NCBI GenBank assembly: GCA_004026145.2
Contig: CP034990.1
Location: forward strand, 13,637,947 to 13,701,946
DNA from: Takifugu bimaculatus
Lineage: Eukaryota > Chordata > Actinopteri > Tetraodontiformes > Tetraodontidae
Direction: 5' to 3'
Length of the DNA: 64,000 bases
Positions 1 through 13,027 of this stretch are shown one piece after another (position 1 is the stretch's first letter; each line of letters starts with the position of its first letter). The position numbers were made by a program, and so were the translations under genes. Below the pieces are notes generated by a model, which was not told where the DNA came from, did not search any database, and worked only from the letters and a program-made list of their open reading frames with translations.

Positions 1-3000
1 TCCCAGAGCAGCTGTGAACCTCACCTGTCAACACAATCAGACCGAGTAGAAACGGTGACCCGTGAACAATGTGACCAAACGCAAAATATGAAAGGAAGAT
101 GTGGTAAAAATATGACATGTTAGTTGGATGTGATGTGTTTATTCACAATCACCAGCACCGTTAGGCAATATCTACAGTCATGTGGAAGTAAAAGGCAGCC
201 AGAAATGTGGAGATTTTTAATCATATTCAGATCTGTTTCCACCAGATTAATGTCTGTGGACGCGGCCTCGTCTCAGGTTTAGGATGCAACATAAAGAAAC
301 TGAATCTGTTATACTTTGATACGTGTGAATGTAGCCAGGGCTGTTTTTCTTTCCACATTTCCTTTGACAGGTGTATTAACCTCTGGTAGATTTTCCCTTC
401 CTCCATCTGAGCGGAAGCCTTATTAGGAAAACGGTGACAAGTGGCAAATGTTCCAAAGCAGAAGCAGGACGTCTGCTGGAACATTTCAGTCCCAAACAAC
501 TAGTGAAAATGATGAGACCTAAACAGTCTGGACTTTTAAACAAATAACTCCTGACAATCATAACAAACCGGCTGGATGGTATCGGAGGATGTTTCAGAGC
601 TGCGCTGACAACAAAATGCTGTTTATTTTTGAGTTTTTCCAATAAAGGAAGCGAGAGATGATGAAGTCAGTGGGAGCAAACGATAATGTGAGTGCACTGT
701 GCCATTTAAAGGTTCATATAAATCTCCTTAATAGGTCATACCAGCAGCTCCACTCATAATTATTATTTACCCAAAGTGGGCTCCATTTATGGTGAGCGGG
801 CCTGACCTAGTGGCGAACATTCGAGTCTGTAATCTGGAGGATTTTCGGGGCTGCTCACAAAATTGCTGTCACGGCTGACAAGATTATTTAATTCCTGATC
901 CCCAGTAAGGTCAGGATTTCACAGCCCAGTAGGCCTCTGGTGCTGAGTCCAGAAGCTGAGACAGAAGCTGTTCTGCAGGTGTCGCCCTCCTGGACCCGAG
1001 GCCAGCGGCCCTCACAGCCCAGAGGCTGATGGACCGAGTTTATCTGGTAAATCGGTCCTGGCTGAGCACGTCTGACTTTAATCACAACAACAGCTCTGTC
1101 ATTAGTGGTCGTTATCCTCAATATGGCTGCCGCGCAACTGCTGTCTCAGAAGAACACAGAGATTATTATAATCCTGCGTGAGAGGTGATATAAACTGACA
1201 TTACTAACGCTCTCAGTGTAATCCACTGAACTCTGAGAACTTTATTTGTAGCCAAAAACGTCCTGAGATCTTGTCAGGAATGGCAGCTAAATTGTAGTGA
1301 ATTCCATCAGCCTGTGTCTTTGATCGATGTTTTAGGTTATGTTTCAGAGTCCAAATACTCAGCTGATCCTTGACTGTTCGGGTTTAGAGCAGAAATCCTG
1401 GCACAAAAGGCAGGACTGGGGGAGCGAGGCTTTGGTCCTGGTCAGAGAACTTCTCTGCGTGTCATTCTGGCCTCTGCTCCTCTCATTTCCTGTTGACTCC
1501 CAGCTATCAAAGCCCAGATCTGACAAAAGCTCCCAAGAGAAGATTTATGCTTCCACTCATTTAATCATTTAATGATTTATGTGGAAAAGAAATAGACCGT
1601 CTGTCTGAAATAAAGCATCTGAATTAAACGTGTTTAAAAAAAACAAAAAAAACAAAAACAAAACCTGGACATATAAACCTATAAAACAACTTGTTTTGAC
1701 GCGTAAAGATTCATCTCCGTCTCTTCAAGGGACCACGCTTTTAAAGAAATTTAGAGTTTAATGTTCACATCCAGCAACACTTTTAAATCATCCGTTTAGT
1801 CGTGAAAACACTTTGAGGCTGAGGGGTTAGCACACATGAGAAGGTCGTGGGTGCGAATCCAGGGGTCTTTTCCATTTGATCTGGTTTCCCCATGAAAGAC
1901 ATTTTCTGAAACCACATTTGGCCACCAGGCGGCGATATAAATGTTTTCAGTTAAATTTGCACCATTCAGGGTCAAGTCAAAAACCAAAGCAAGCAGTAAT
2001 CCAGCATCAGATATTTGTACAGCGATGCTGCAGCTCAGAGCACCGTGAGGTCTGGTGCAACATCAACAACTTCCTGTTGATGTAAGAACGAGGATGGGCC
2101 ACGTGTGATGAGACAAAACAATCAGGCGGGCAGTAAATAAAAACAATAAACGCTCTTGGCCGGAGTTCAACCATGCTGTGAAACACCTGGGCCTTGAACC
2201 ATCTCGCTGTGGGTGAGGAGCATCACAAATCCAACATCAGCCCGGATCAGATGTTTTCAGACGGCAACAAACCTGGCGTCATGTTTAGCCTTGTATGCTA
2301 ACCGTTGTTTCCCTCCTCTGGGACTGAGCACGACACAGGGAGATGGTTCCATTGCAGGGACGCTCCCCCCTCATTCCTGCTCAGCTACTCGTCCTCCCCC
2401 TCTCTTTCTTCCTCTCTTCTTCCTTTATGTCCTCCTCCAGTGCTTGCGGGATAACATACCGCCTGCTTCTTGTTTGGATAAGTTAATGCCGAGATGTCAG
2501 TCTCCATTCTGATGTATACCACCTGCCTTGGCCTCCAGCTGACCTCGTACTCCAGCTCCCACCACAGAGACATTCCAGGGCTTTTCTGGGTCTGTGTTTA
2601 CACTACAACAGATCGCCCTGTTCTACCTCTCTGAGTCAGCACGGTGGACAGAGGTGACTTTTAGTCATCCCAATATTCTTCACAGAGAGCCGGCAAAGGT
2701 GGAGTGCAGTGTTGCGCCCCCCCCCCCCCCAACTTTTTAAGATCTACAGAATCATCTGGGTCTCAGCGTCTGGGCAGCTCCGCTCGCTCAGATAGCAACA
2801 TCCTCCCACTCAGAGCTGGGGGAGCTCGTGTGAACGCCATGATCTCACTGCGTCTGCTGCTCCAATGAGCTGGAGCTGTTGATTTACGCTTTAAGTCCAT
2901 GTAAGATCAGGTCTGAAAGACTGACGTCAAATGAAAAGGTTTTGGTTTCAGGAGGATGGCCAAGTCTTTATCTTGGAAGAGACCCAAATACTTTGTTTTT

Positions 3001-3890
3001 TAACGGGCCAACGTCATCGACAGAGGCTACTAATAGGAACTTGGCCATGAAAACTGCTTTGTTTGGGTGGCTTTTCTTTTTATATTAAGGCAGTTGAAGG
3101 GTGGCGTGCGGTCAAGACGAGCACCAAACGTGCATTACAAATGGTGGCGTGATTGCATCACAAGACGAAAACGAAAACAGAAACTGGTTCCACTGTTTTT
3201 GGATCAAACCCGTGTTTTTCCTGCTGCAGCGTAGTTAGAAACGGCTGCAGGAACCGTGCAAAGACGCTTCAGAGAAAAATCAGAGCCAAAATGCTGTAAA
3301 TTTGATCGTTTGATTATAAAGGATCCCCGATGTTGATGTAGTGGCCGGTCTATCTGGTTAAAAGTACAACATCAAACGTATTCAGGCAACCTTTCAGCAG
3401 CCGTGTATCCAACAGCTGGTTTCAATCCAGTGGTGACCACCTACGTCGCCTTTAGCAGTGACACAAAGATAAAGTAGTTGCTGTCACACTCACCACCTGT
3501 TTTCTTTAGTGTCAACCAAACTCAACATCTTTAAATCTGCATCTGCAAAAGCATACGAGCATACAAAGTAATGACCTCGTGATTCGTTTGCCATGAGTCT
3601 TAACTGATAAACAATGTCGCCCCCCAGTGGTCGGTAGAACAAACAGCACACTGTGCATCAAAGATGGAGGGCGCCAGCGCCTGGTTCTGAAACACAAGAT
3701 GCTGCTCTTTAAACAAGCCAAAGAGGACAGGATAAGAACCTCACGATCCCATTACTGGAGCGACTTCCACGGGTATAATCACAATCTTTCTGTATCGTCT
3801 CTGTTAACTACAATTACAAATGAGTATGTAACTTTTGGAGGCCAAGGCCATAACATGCCAGCATAATTTAGTGTGATTCACCATCCTATG
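1..3890. other. Intergenic region left of psma4, no gene recognised
   Basis: No open frame here resembles a known protein or is framed by convincing splice sites; the frames are short and scattered on both strands. The stretch holds a run of 14 C residues at about 2717-2730, the tRNA-like SINE relic listed separately, and two CTCF-like motifs at 1920-1936 and 3617-3634. It lies beyond the 3' end of psma4 and may belong to the flank of an unseen gene to the left. Confidence 0.5.
1806..1920 (+). repeat. Degenerate tRNA-derived SINE-like fragment
   Basis: The stretch starts with an A-box-like 'ggctgaggggttagcac' and about 20 bases later has a B-box-like 'gggtgcgaatcc', one base off the usual GGTTCGAATCC. 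The order 'ggttagcac', then 'agaaggtc', then 'gggtgcgaatcc' is typical of the tRNA-like head of common teleost SINEs. The bases after it ('gtttccccatga') could be a decayed form of the usual 'gttctccccgtg' body. No poly-A tail or target-site duplication was identified. The family is inferred from memory. Confidence 0.4.
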
Positions 3891-3971
3891 CTATTTTTCC
3901 TTTTTTTTTTAAAAGTTCTTGTTTTTAATGGTGTGATAAGAACTGAAAACATATCCAAAGCTTTCCAAACT

Positions 3972-3977
3972 TTTAAT
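3972..3977 (-). terminator. Likely psma4 polyadenylation signal (ATTAAA)
   Basis: Read on the minus strand this is ATTAAA, about 55 bases past the psma4 stop codon. No AATAAA lies closer. This would give a very short 3' UTR, which is normal for proteasome subunit genes. Confidence 0.4.
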
Positions 3978-4031
3978 GTAAAAGACAAAACAATACACAA
4001 TGTGGTGGCGTGAGAGGGGGAATAAATCTGC

Positions 4032-6063
<2,032 letters not shown>

Positions 6064-6530
6064 TTTTCACGCCACCGATGTGCTTCTATGGAAAGAAAGA
6101 GCAATAAGTCAAACAACTGACACTAAAACGATTCAGCCCATTTGCCTCCAATCATATGATGTTTCAACAGGTAGGAATATAATCCCCCATTTCATTAATC
6201 TTAAAGCATATCGATTCTTGCAATCCATTTTATGGACATACTTTACCTAACTAGGTCTCAGCTAGCTAGGCTAACTGCTGCCCATCATAATGAATCGGCA
6301 ATATCTCGGCGTGCTAGTTCGGCTAGCAGGCTACCTAGCCGATTCTTACGACTGCAAACATCCATAGAATACATGTGATCTACATTTGTGTTAAAGTGCG
6401 ACATCAAAGCCGTAACGAGTAGATATTTAAGATTACCTTCCAGAAAACACGGGGAAGTGTTTTTAGTTTTTCTCAGTTCGCGATGAGAGAGAGAGCCACT
6501 ACTTTCAGTTTAGTGCTTCCTCAAACACCG
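6064..6530 (-). promoter_or_regulatory. psma4: psma4 5' untranslated exons and promoter side
   Basis: Just before the ATG on the minus strand is a short non-coding part of exon 2 with an acceptor near 6086. A likely first exon begins upstream of 6437 and ends in a GTAATC donor at 6436-6431. The intron between contains many CTAGCTAG-like words, including an 8-bp inverted repeat (gaatcggc at 6292 with gccgattc at 6338). The transcription start is inferred to lie near 6480-6530. No TATA box was seen. Confidence 0.5.
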
Positions 6531-7139
6531 GGATCCCTGGAGAGAGCAGCGGCTCAGCAGCGCCCCCTATCAGAGGGAGGACCGAGGCACTACGTCTGAT
6601 GATGGAAACAAACACAGGCTAATACAAATGTAAGGACCATGTCGTAAACCTCACTATGTATCTTCAATTCAGTCACACGTTCAAACCACCTAGTTAGGAG
6701 GCAATAGTCCTTGTTTAGCCGGTTTCACCCGTTGTAAATGATGACAACAGGTAGAAAGGTGAAGCAATAAGCAAAGGCAGCCTGCTTCTGGTTTTGGAAG
6801 GTATGGCCACAGACCATTGCTCTTCTCACCCTTTCCTGGGTAAATGACTCAGACTAGGCTTAGAATTCTATAGAACCTGCTCAGGTAGTATCAGAATAAA
6901 AACTCCAATCACCTGGGGGCCAGATGTTCACAAGCTCGACTTTATCTCATGTTCAAGAGCGACCTGGCCAGGAGCGCAGCAAAACAAAGTCACACACTAG
7001 CACCCCTGGGACATCATCAATTGTCGCAGCCACCTCTCCTGCCAAGTCTCATCTCAATTAAATGCCTGTAGACTTCCGGAGAAATTGTTCTTTCCTCCAG
7101 CATCGGCGGTGGGCGGTAGTGAGTCAACTGCAGGTAGAG
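6531..7139. promoter_or_regulatory. Divergent intergenic promoter region between psma4 and slc25a44
   Basis: The two flanking genes are transcribed away from each other and the gap between their likely first exons is only about 0.6 kb, so this stretch probably carries both promoters. A CTCF-like word (cagcgccccctatcag) lies at its psma4 edge, about 6558-6573. No coding frame or RNA gene was seen in it. Confidence 0.45.
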
Positions 7140-7425
7140 CGTAGTTAAGATTGAGGCGCAGAAGAAGAAGTGCCGTCGCGTGTCATTGGTTCGCTGTCAT
7201 TTAAATGGGAACAGGAAGCTACCTGGTATTCAGGTTGGCGACGAGCTAGCACTCATCGTCCTTATAAGCTATTTTCCACCATAAACACAACAGTTGGGTG
7301 CTATTAGCGCTCATCGTCCTTATAAGCTATTTCCCCCCCTATAAACACCACAGTTGGATGCTATTAAACTTGCCGCCGACATGTCGATTCCACAATGAAT
7401 ATGCAGTAAAGAGCTGTCTCCAGAG
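7140..7425 (+). other. slc25a44: Probable slc25a44 non-coding first exon
   Basis: A strong donor, cagag|gtaagt, ends this stretch at 7425, and the next good acceptor (gtcgggcag at 7912-7920) opens the first coding exon. The exact start of the exon cannot be read from sequence. The tandem duplication at 7248-7365 lies inside or just upstream of it. The assignment is an inference from splice sites and position. Confidence 0.45.
7248..7365 (+). repeat. Tandem duplication, two copies of about 58 and 60 bp
   Basis: Copy 1 (7248-7305) and copy 2 (7306-7365) both begin 'agc.ctcatcgtccttataa' and end with a shared 'ctatt'. The copies differ mainly in a C-rich patch (ttccacc versus ttccccccct) and a few single bases. 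Both contain the TATA-like word 'cttataagc'. They sit in the presumed promoter or first exon of slc25a44. Confidence 0.9.
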
Positions 7426-7954
7426 GTAAGTGTCTCCAACCATCGGAACGCTAACGCCAGAGACTCGGTGTTAGCCGAGCTTCGAAACCACACGAAGGTA
7501 TCTTGCAGGTAGCTGCTATTTTCTCCCACGTTTCTGTCCAACAAATTTTGCCTTTATCGTTTTATTTAGTGCTTCTTTTAAAGTAGAACGCGATTCCAGC
7601 AGGCTTCATTCCGGCTTAAGAACAGTGTCCTTTGACCATTACCTATCAGCTAATGGGTATGATTGTTTTTAATCGGAGTTAAACTTTGAATAAGTGCCTT
7701 TTATAATTTGCGAGAGCATCTTGTTACTCCCGTCTATCTGACTATAAAACACAATTTCCCTGCAATTTTCCACCCAGTAGCAGTTAAATAACATTGTGAT
7801 ATTGAGCACCATTTTAATATACTTCATTGGACTTCATTTAGTGTCTTCACTGTTAAAAGTCCCATCATTGCTCGGGCTCATTACAAGCCTTGCTGATGAT
7901 GTTTTTGCTGTCGGGCAGATTCGGTCTGATGAGGGGGGGTCACCAGCGAGCAGG

Positions 7955-9521
7955 ATGCAGCAAAAGAGGAACATCCAGATCATCGAGTGGGAGGACCTCG
8001 ATAAAAGGAAGTTCTACTCCTTTGGGGTCTTCATGACCATGGCCATCAGGGCCACTGTCTACCCCGCCACACTTATCCGTACTCGCCTGCAGGTGCAGAG
8101 GGGCAAGTCGTTGTACAGCGGCACCTTCGACGCCTTCTTCAAGATCCTGCGGACGGAGGGCGTCCGGGGCCTCTATCGCGGCTTCATGGTCAACACATTT
8201 ACGCTGATCTCAGGCCAGGCTTACATAACCACCTATGAGCTGGTGAGGAAGTACGTCTCCCAGTATTCGGAAAACAACACGGTGAAGTCACTGGTGGCAG
8301 GAGGCTCCGCCTCTCTGGTCGCCCAGAGCATCACCGTTCCTATAGATGTTGTTTCCCAGCAGCTGATGATGCAGGGCCAAGGAAAGCACCTCACCAGGTT
8401 TAGACTGGACACACAGACTGGAAATAAGAAGTTTTTTGGCCAAACCAGGAACATTATTGCGCAGATCTTTGCCGTTGATGGTTTCCCGGGCTTCTACAGG
8501 GGATACGTGGCTTCTTTACTCACCTACATCCCCAACAGTGCCGTCTGGTGGCCTTTCTATCATTTCTATGCTGGTAAGTGGCTCCAACCTTTCCTGTACA
8601 TTTGCACACCTGTGGGGAGAATTACTGCTATTCTCGGGGGTTAATAAGCATCTTGTACTTTAATATTGCACAGAGCAACTTTCTAAAATGGCTCCCACCG
8701 ACTGCCCTCATCTAATCCTGCAAGCCATGGCCGGACCCCTGGCTGCAGCTACAGCCTCCACTGTCACCAACCCGATGGATGTGGTCAGAGCCCGAGTGCA
8801 GGTTAGTAGTGAAAGCTGTTGAGGTTTTTCCTGTTCCTCTCCCTTTATCATGTCAGCTGCTGCAACAACAGCTGAGGCAGAGTATTTTAGCAGCAAAAGA
8901 GACAAATCTATGCTATTTGTTAGCGTTTTTCAGACCCAAACTTAGACAACAACTTGCTACCATTGTGTTAATAGTGAACTGGCCTTTTTTGTAGTTTCTT
9001 GATGGTTTTGTCTCATCGAACGGGTTCCTTCAGTCCCGACTGGTGGGAATCTGAAAGAACTCCTCGGCTGTTTAACTCAATACTATTGTACTATTGTTAG
9101 TGGTTGTTGGTGCTGGTTTGCATCATTAAAGAGATGTGGGCCCTTAATTCACATGCAACAGCCCACGTGGTGAGCAGGCGGGGCCACGCCACCTTCGTGA
9201 TGCAAATGATCAGTATATCTTCAAGAAACATCAAAAACGTCCCGTCGACCCGTTTTAAGCTGAAGAGTTCTTTGTCCTGGATGACTGGGAACATTAACAC
9301 TGCGACCTACTCCTGTCTGTCTGGTTTAGGTTGAAGGGAGGACCTCGGTCATCGACACGTTCAGGCAGCTGATCAAAGAGGAGGGTTGTTGGGGATTGAC
9401 CAAAGGACTGTCGGCTCGCATCATCTCATCCACCCCCACTGCCATCGTCATGGTGGTCGGCTATGAGACGCTTAAAAAACTCAGTCTGCGTCCGGAGCTG
9501 GTGGACTCAAGACACTGGTAA
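7955..9521 (+). CDS. slc25a44: Mitochondrial solute carrier SLC25A44 (branched-chain amino acid carrier)
   Basis: Three coding exons, 7955-8573, 8674-8801 and 9330-9521, total 939 nt and give 312 residues plus TAA; human SLC25A44 has 314. The protein is an inner mitochondrial membrane carrier of the SLC25 family, reported to import branched-chain amino acids. It has the threefold repeat of the family: 'PATLIRTRLQVQ' in repeat 1 (noncanonical, as in the human protein), 'PIDVVSQQLMMQ' in repeat 2 and 'NPMDVVRARVQ' in repeat 3. The stretches SLVAGGSASLVAQSITVP and SLLTYIPNSAVWWPFYHFYA, and the end LRPELVDSRHW, are diagnostic. The start MQQKRNIQIIEW was chosen because it matches the human MEDKRNIQIIEW; an upstream in-frame ATG at 7796 lies before the acceptor at 7920 and is intronic. 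A 10-bp tandem duplication spans the stop codon. Confidence 0.96.
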
Positions 9522-10965
9522 AGACTGGTAAAGAGAGTCGGCGGACCATGTGCCATTTTAGCCCTCAAACTGGACTTCTTGTTTAAACAGCTGAAGGACT
9601 TGAGATGCCAGAGGCATGAGACATATTTGTGCTTTAGTTACCCGTTAGTTTCTGACATGAGTTCCAAAGCTCACATTTTTGAAGGTGGCGGCCATGTTTT
9701 AACACTGGAAGATGCAAAACAAGCAACTCCAACTTTTTTAAATGACCTCCTTTGTTTTGGGTTCCTGTGTCGGCGTTGACGGGTCGAATTGTTTTATTAA
9801 ATGTGAGGGAAGCAAAAGTGAGTTGAACATCCAGGATTTCCTCTCAGAACGTTATTAAATGAGGCAATAAGCGATGGTTAGCATCGGTTACTGCAGTTTT
9901 CAGCATCTCTGACACCAACATGGTGTCAAACAGATGTTCTAATTTTATTTCCTTTTTAAGAATGATTCGGTTTGGCCTTTTACCTCCATTTACATATGCA
10001 AGTTGTTACAGCTGAGCAGTCGGAGTATAAACACTCCAGTTGGTATCGACTGGGTTCAGTTTCTGTGCCACGAGTGGAGCCTGGCGCTGCTCTTTGAAGC
10101 TAACAGCAGTTGTACAGAGAACAGTTTAGAGGCATCTGCTGTATCCACACTGTGAAGCATTCAGTTTGTTTCCTTCATGGACCAGATGGATTCGATCCAG
10201 ACACCAGGAATAGATCGAGGAAATGTCATGTGGTACTGGGCTGATCTGGGAGCCTGTAACGTTTGTCCCTGGTTCCTACAGATGCAGTTTAACCTCGAGT
10301 TTGGTGTCTGTACGCTCGGCGTTCTGCGTTGTTCCTCCTGCAGTTTAGATGTTGCCTCTTGGTTTGATCAAAGCAAACCAGAGGTTAGAATGTGTATTTT
10401 GTTGGCTGTGAACACTCGTCCTCTGCAGCATAACTGCACAACTAAAGTGACTAAAAATGTCGAGCCCACACAGCTGCTGACGATTGGCTGGTTTGACGTC
10501 ATAGTAACCAAAACTGAGCTGTGAGGCAGAAGGGGTGTGAAATAATCATTTATCCTGTTTCCTGGTGAATGTTGCAGTGCAATATTGTGATTCTAGAGTT
10601 CCTGTAAACTAATGTGTCTAAATGGAAAATATAATTTATGAAGCTTTTATAAATCTGACCAGAGGTGAATCGTTCAGGTTTGTTTGGGTTTTTTTTTTTT
10701 AAACAGGTGAACTGTGAAAGCATAACATCAGTTTCTTTTATCTTTAAAAAATGTTTCCGTGACCTTTAGGAAGTAATTTCGTTGAGTTTTCCTAAATTCT
10801 AAATGAAGCCATAAATGAAATGATGCAGATACCCCCCTAATCAGAATGTGTGGATCACCTGAATTCTGTAATTCTATTAAGATCAATGTGTTTCTCAAAC
10901 ATTTGTCATTTGGTTGACGTCCAAGTGCATCCATCTCTGTCAATAAAGAAATTCAAGTGTTCGAA
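9522..10965 (+). other. slc25a44: slc25a44 3' untranslated region
   Basis: The stretch from the stop codon to the AATAAA at 10942-10947 has no coding frame of note and is T-rich, as expected of a 3' UTR of about 1.4 kb. A poly-T run lies at about 10690. The end is inferred from the polyadenylation signal only. Confidence 0.5.
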
Positions 10966-12290
10966 TCACATTTGAGTTCATGAATTATGCAGATGTTGAG
11001 CAACCAGTGAAGCGCCTGATCAAAACAGAATCAAGGTAAACCGGTTAGACTGGTATTTGCAGTGAATCCAGTTCAAGATTTGGGGAAAAAACGGATCCAA
11101 TTTCATCAAGTCAGTTATTTCGAATTTATTTTCAGTTCAATTTAGTTCAGTGTCGCCCCCTGGTGGTAAAACGTCGATATTGTTATTTTTTATTCTGCAT
11201 TATTCACATATAAAATGTTCCTTAACGTGTAACACGCATGTAAAGCCCAATACATATGTGCTTATCACTTAATGTTTCCTTAATATTGTAATAAATGCAG
11301 GGCGCTTGTACCCTGTGGCTGAAAGTGTCACATGGACAGCAGAGGTCATGTCAGATGACCGCATGAAAAGCTGCACCGAGGCCACGTCGACCTGCTTCAA
11401 CCAGACAGTTGTACCTCACAGAGTTGGCTGATCTCAACTTTGAGCCAAATCCCAAATGTTACAGAGTTTATTCAAGGTTTCATCTCAACAAATCGAATGT
11501 GAGTGAAGGAGGTGCATTTCAAGTCAGGTCTGGTCTGAGAAAGCCATTAAAATACCAGAATGTTCATGCTAGTCGAGTCCAATTTCTCATAAAGAAGCCT
11601 AAAGACAGAAGCGGGCAGCTCTGAACTCTCTCTGCTGCTAACGCTCACTCCTCCCTTTAGAAACCAACAGAGATTTACTGATGAATGAGACAAACGAGGA
11701 GGGAGAGGGCTCCTTTCAGCGGACCCCCCCCCCGCCGGCTCCCTCTTCGGCTCCATACATTAATCACCATTCGGTGTCCCGAAGGCGGTCGGTCAAAAAG
11801 ATTGATGAGGTGCCGTCGCAGAGGGAACAACTCCTCCTCGGGGGGGCGCGATGGTGGTCGCTGTGTGGATCAGCATGAAAATTTTAAAGGCATGAGAGAA
11901 CTCTCCATTTTATTCTTCACATCCATACATCCTAATTTCCTCTTTCCACCTTTTTCACTCACCAGCCCTTCATTTACTTCATGTCTAACTGATTAACACC
12001 AGGCTGGAGCTTGAAAGTGTGTCTTGAGCAAAGGTATTTAACATAAAGTTTGGACTCTTCACAGTTTTTAAACAACTAAAAGCAGAGTTTTGAGGATAAG
12101 CTTTCTCCTCCACAACTGAAGCCCTTGATGTTTTAGCTGAAATGACCCTTTAAAAGAAAGTCCCAAACTCTCCCTCTGCACTGGGAGGTGATGGTGGGGG
12201 TTTGGCCTGCCCGGGATAACAGGGAGGAGAGAAGGGCCGAGGAAAGGGAGCAGAACGGACAGACGAGGGGGACGCCGACACGCGAGGAAC
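10966..12290. promoter_or_regulatory. Gap between slc25a44 and crabp1, including the crabp1 promoter
   Basis: No gene was recognised. The stretch holds a good CTCF-like motif (tcgccccctggtgg, 11153-11166) and a perfect inverted repeat of nuclear-receptor half-sites, ggtcat-gtcag-atgacc, at 11344-11360. The last 100 bases are rich in purines and include the crabp1 5' UTR before ATG 12291. The functions of both motifs are inferred. Confidence 0.4.
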
Positions 12291-12989
12291 ATGCCAAATT
12301 TTGAAGGCACCTGGAAAATGAAGAGCAGCCTGAATTTCGAGGAGTTACTCAAAGCTCTGGGTGAGTTCTGGGATTTACTCTTTAGGTGTCTTAATAAACA
12401 GATCTGGCGTCCTTTAATCTACACCTGGAACGCAAATAGTGACACTTTTACAGACAAAATAAACGTGATCCAAGATCTGCAATTCCAGGTCTCGTTTCTG
12501 GGAATATGTCAGGTTTTGTGCCGACTTTGCCTCACTTTTGAGCGCCGCCGAACGCGTCGGTGGAGCAGTGAAGCGCTCAACGGCTGGTTTTAATTAGAGG
12601 ACCTGATGAGCTCACGCGTCGCTGCTGCGTCCGATTCAAGAACTCCAAGGACGGATGGATGGGAACGGGCTGGAACGCCTGTTTGATCTGCCGGAATCTT
12701 GAACGCGTGTTCAGACCGTGATTAAGGGCTATAAACACTCATCAGCTCCAGCGTTCCTCCCCTCTCTCCAGCTTCTCTGCAGCATCTGCTGATGACAACT
12801 GCAGCTGCTGCAGGAAGATCCGTCAGTTGGAGGAAAAAAAAGAGAGATTACAACCAGGTTTGTCTGCTGGGAAAAGTCAAGTCTGAAATCTGAAACTGGA
12901 TAAAGGAGACAAACGCCGATACTGACTCACAGACGGCCGAGGCCACAAGCGACTGGTCACCAGAAAACAGGCCTGTAGCCCTACATGAC

Positions 12990-13027
<38 letters not shown>

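Noticed and set aside
2213..2512. 99-residue open frame on the plus strand
   Set aside because: Low-complexity S/P/L-rich composition, no flanking splice sites and no recognised family.
3627..3866. 79-residue open frame containing KHKMLLFKQAKEDRIRTS
   Set aside because: It looked protein-like at first, but no splice sites frame it and it matches nothing I know; the opposite strand is also open for a similar length.
7796..7954. Upstream in-frame Met start for slc25a44 adding 53 residues
   Set aside because: The added residues precede a good splice acceptor (gtcgggcag at 7912-7920) and have no counterpart in the human protein; the start at 7955 matches MEDKRNIQIIEW-type N-termini.
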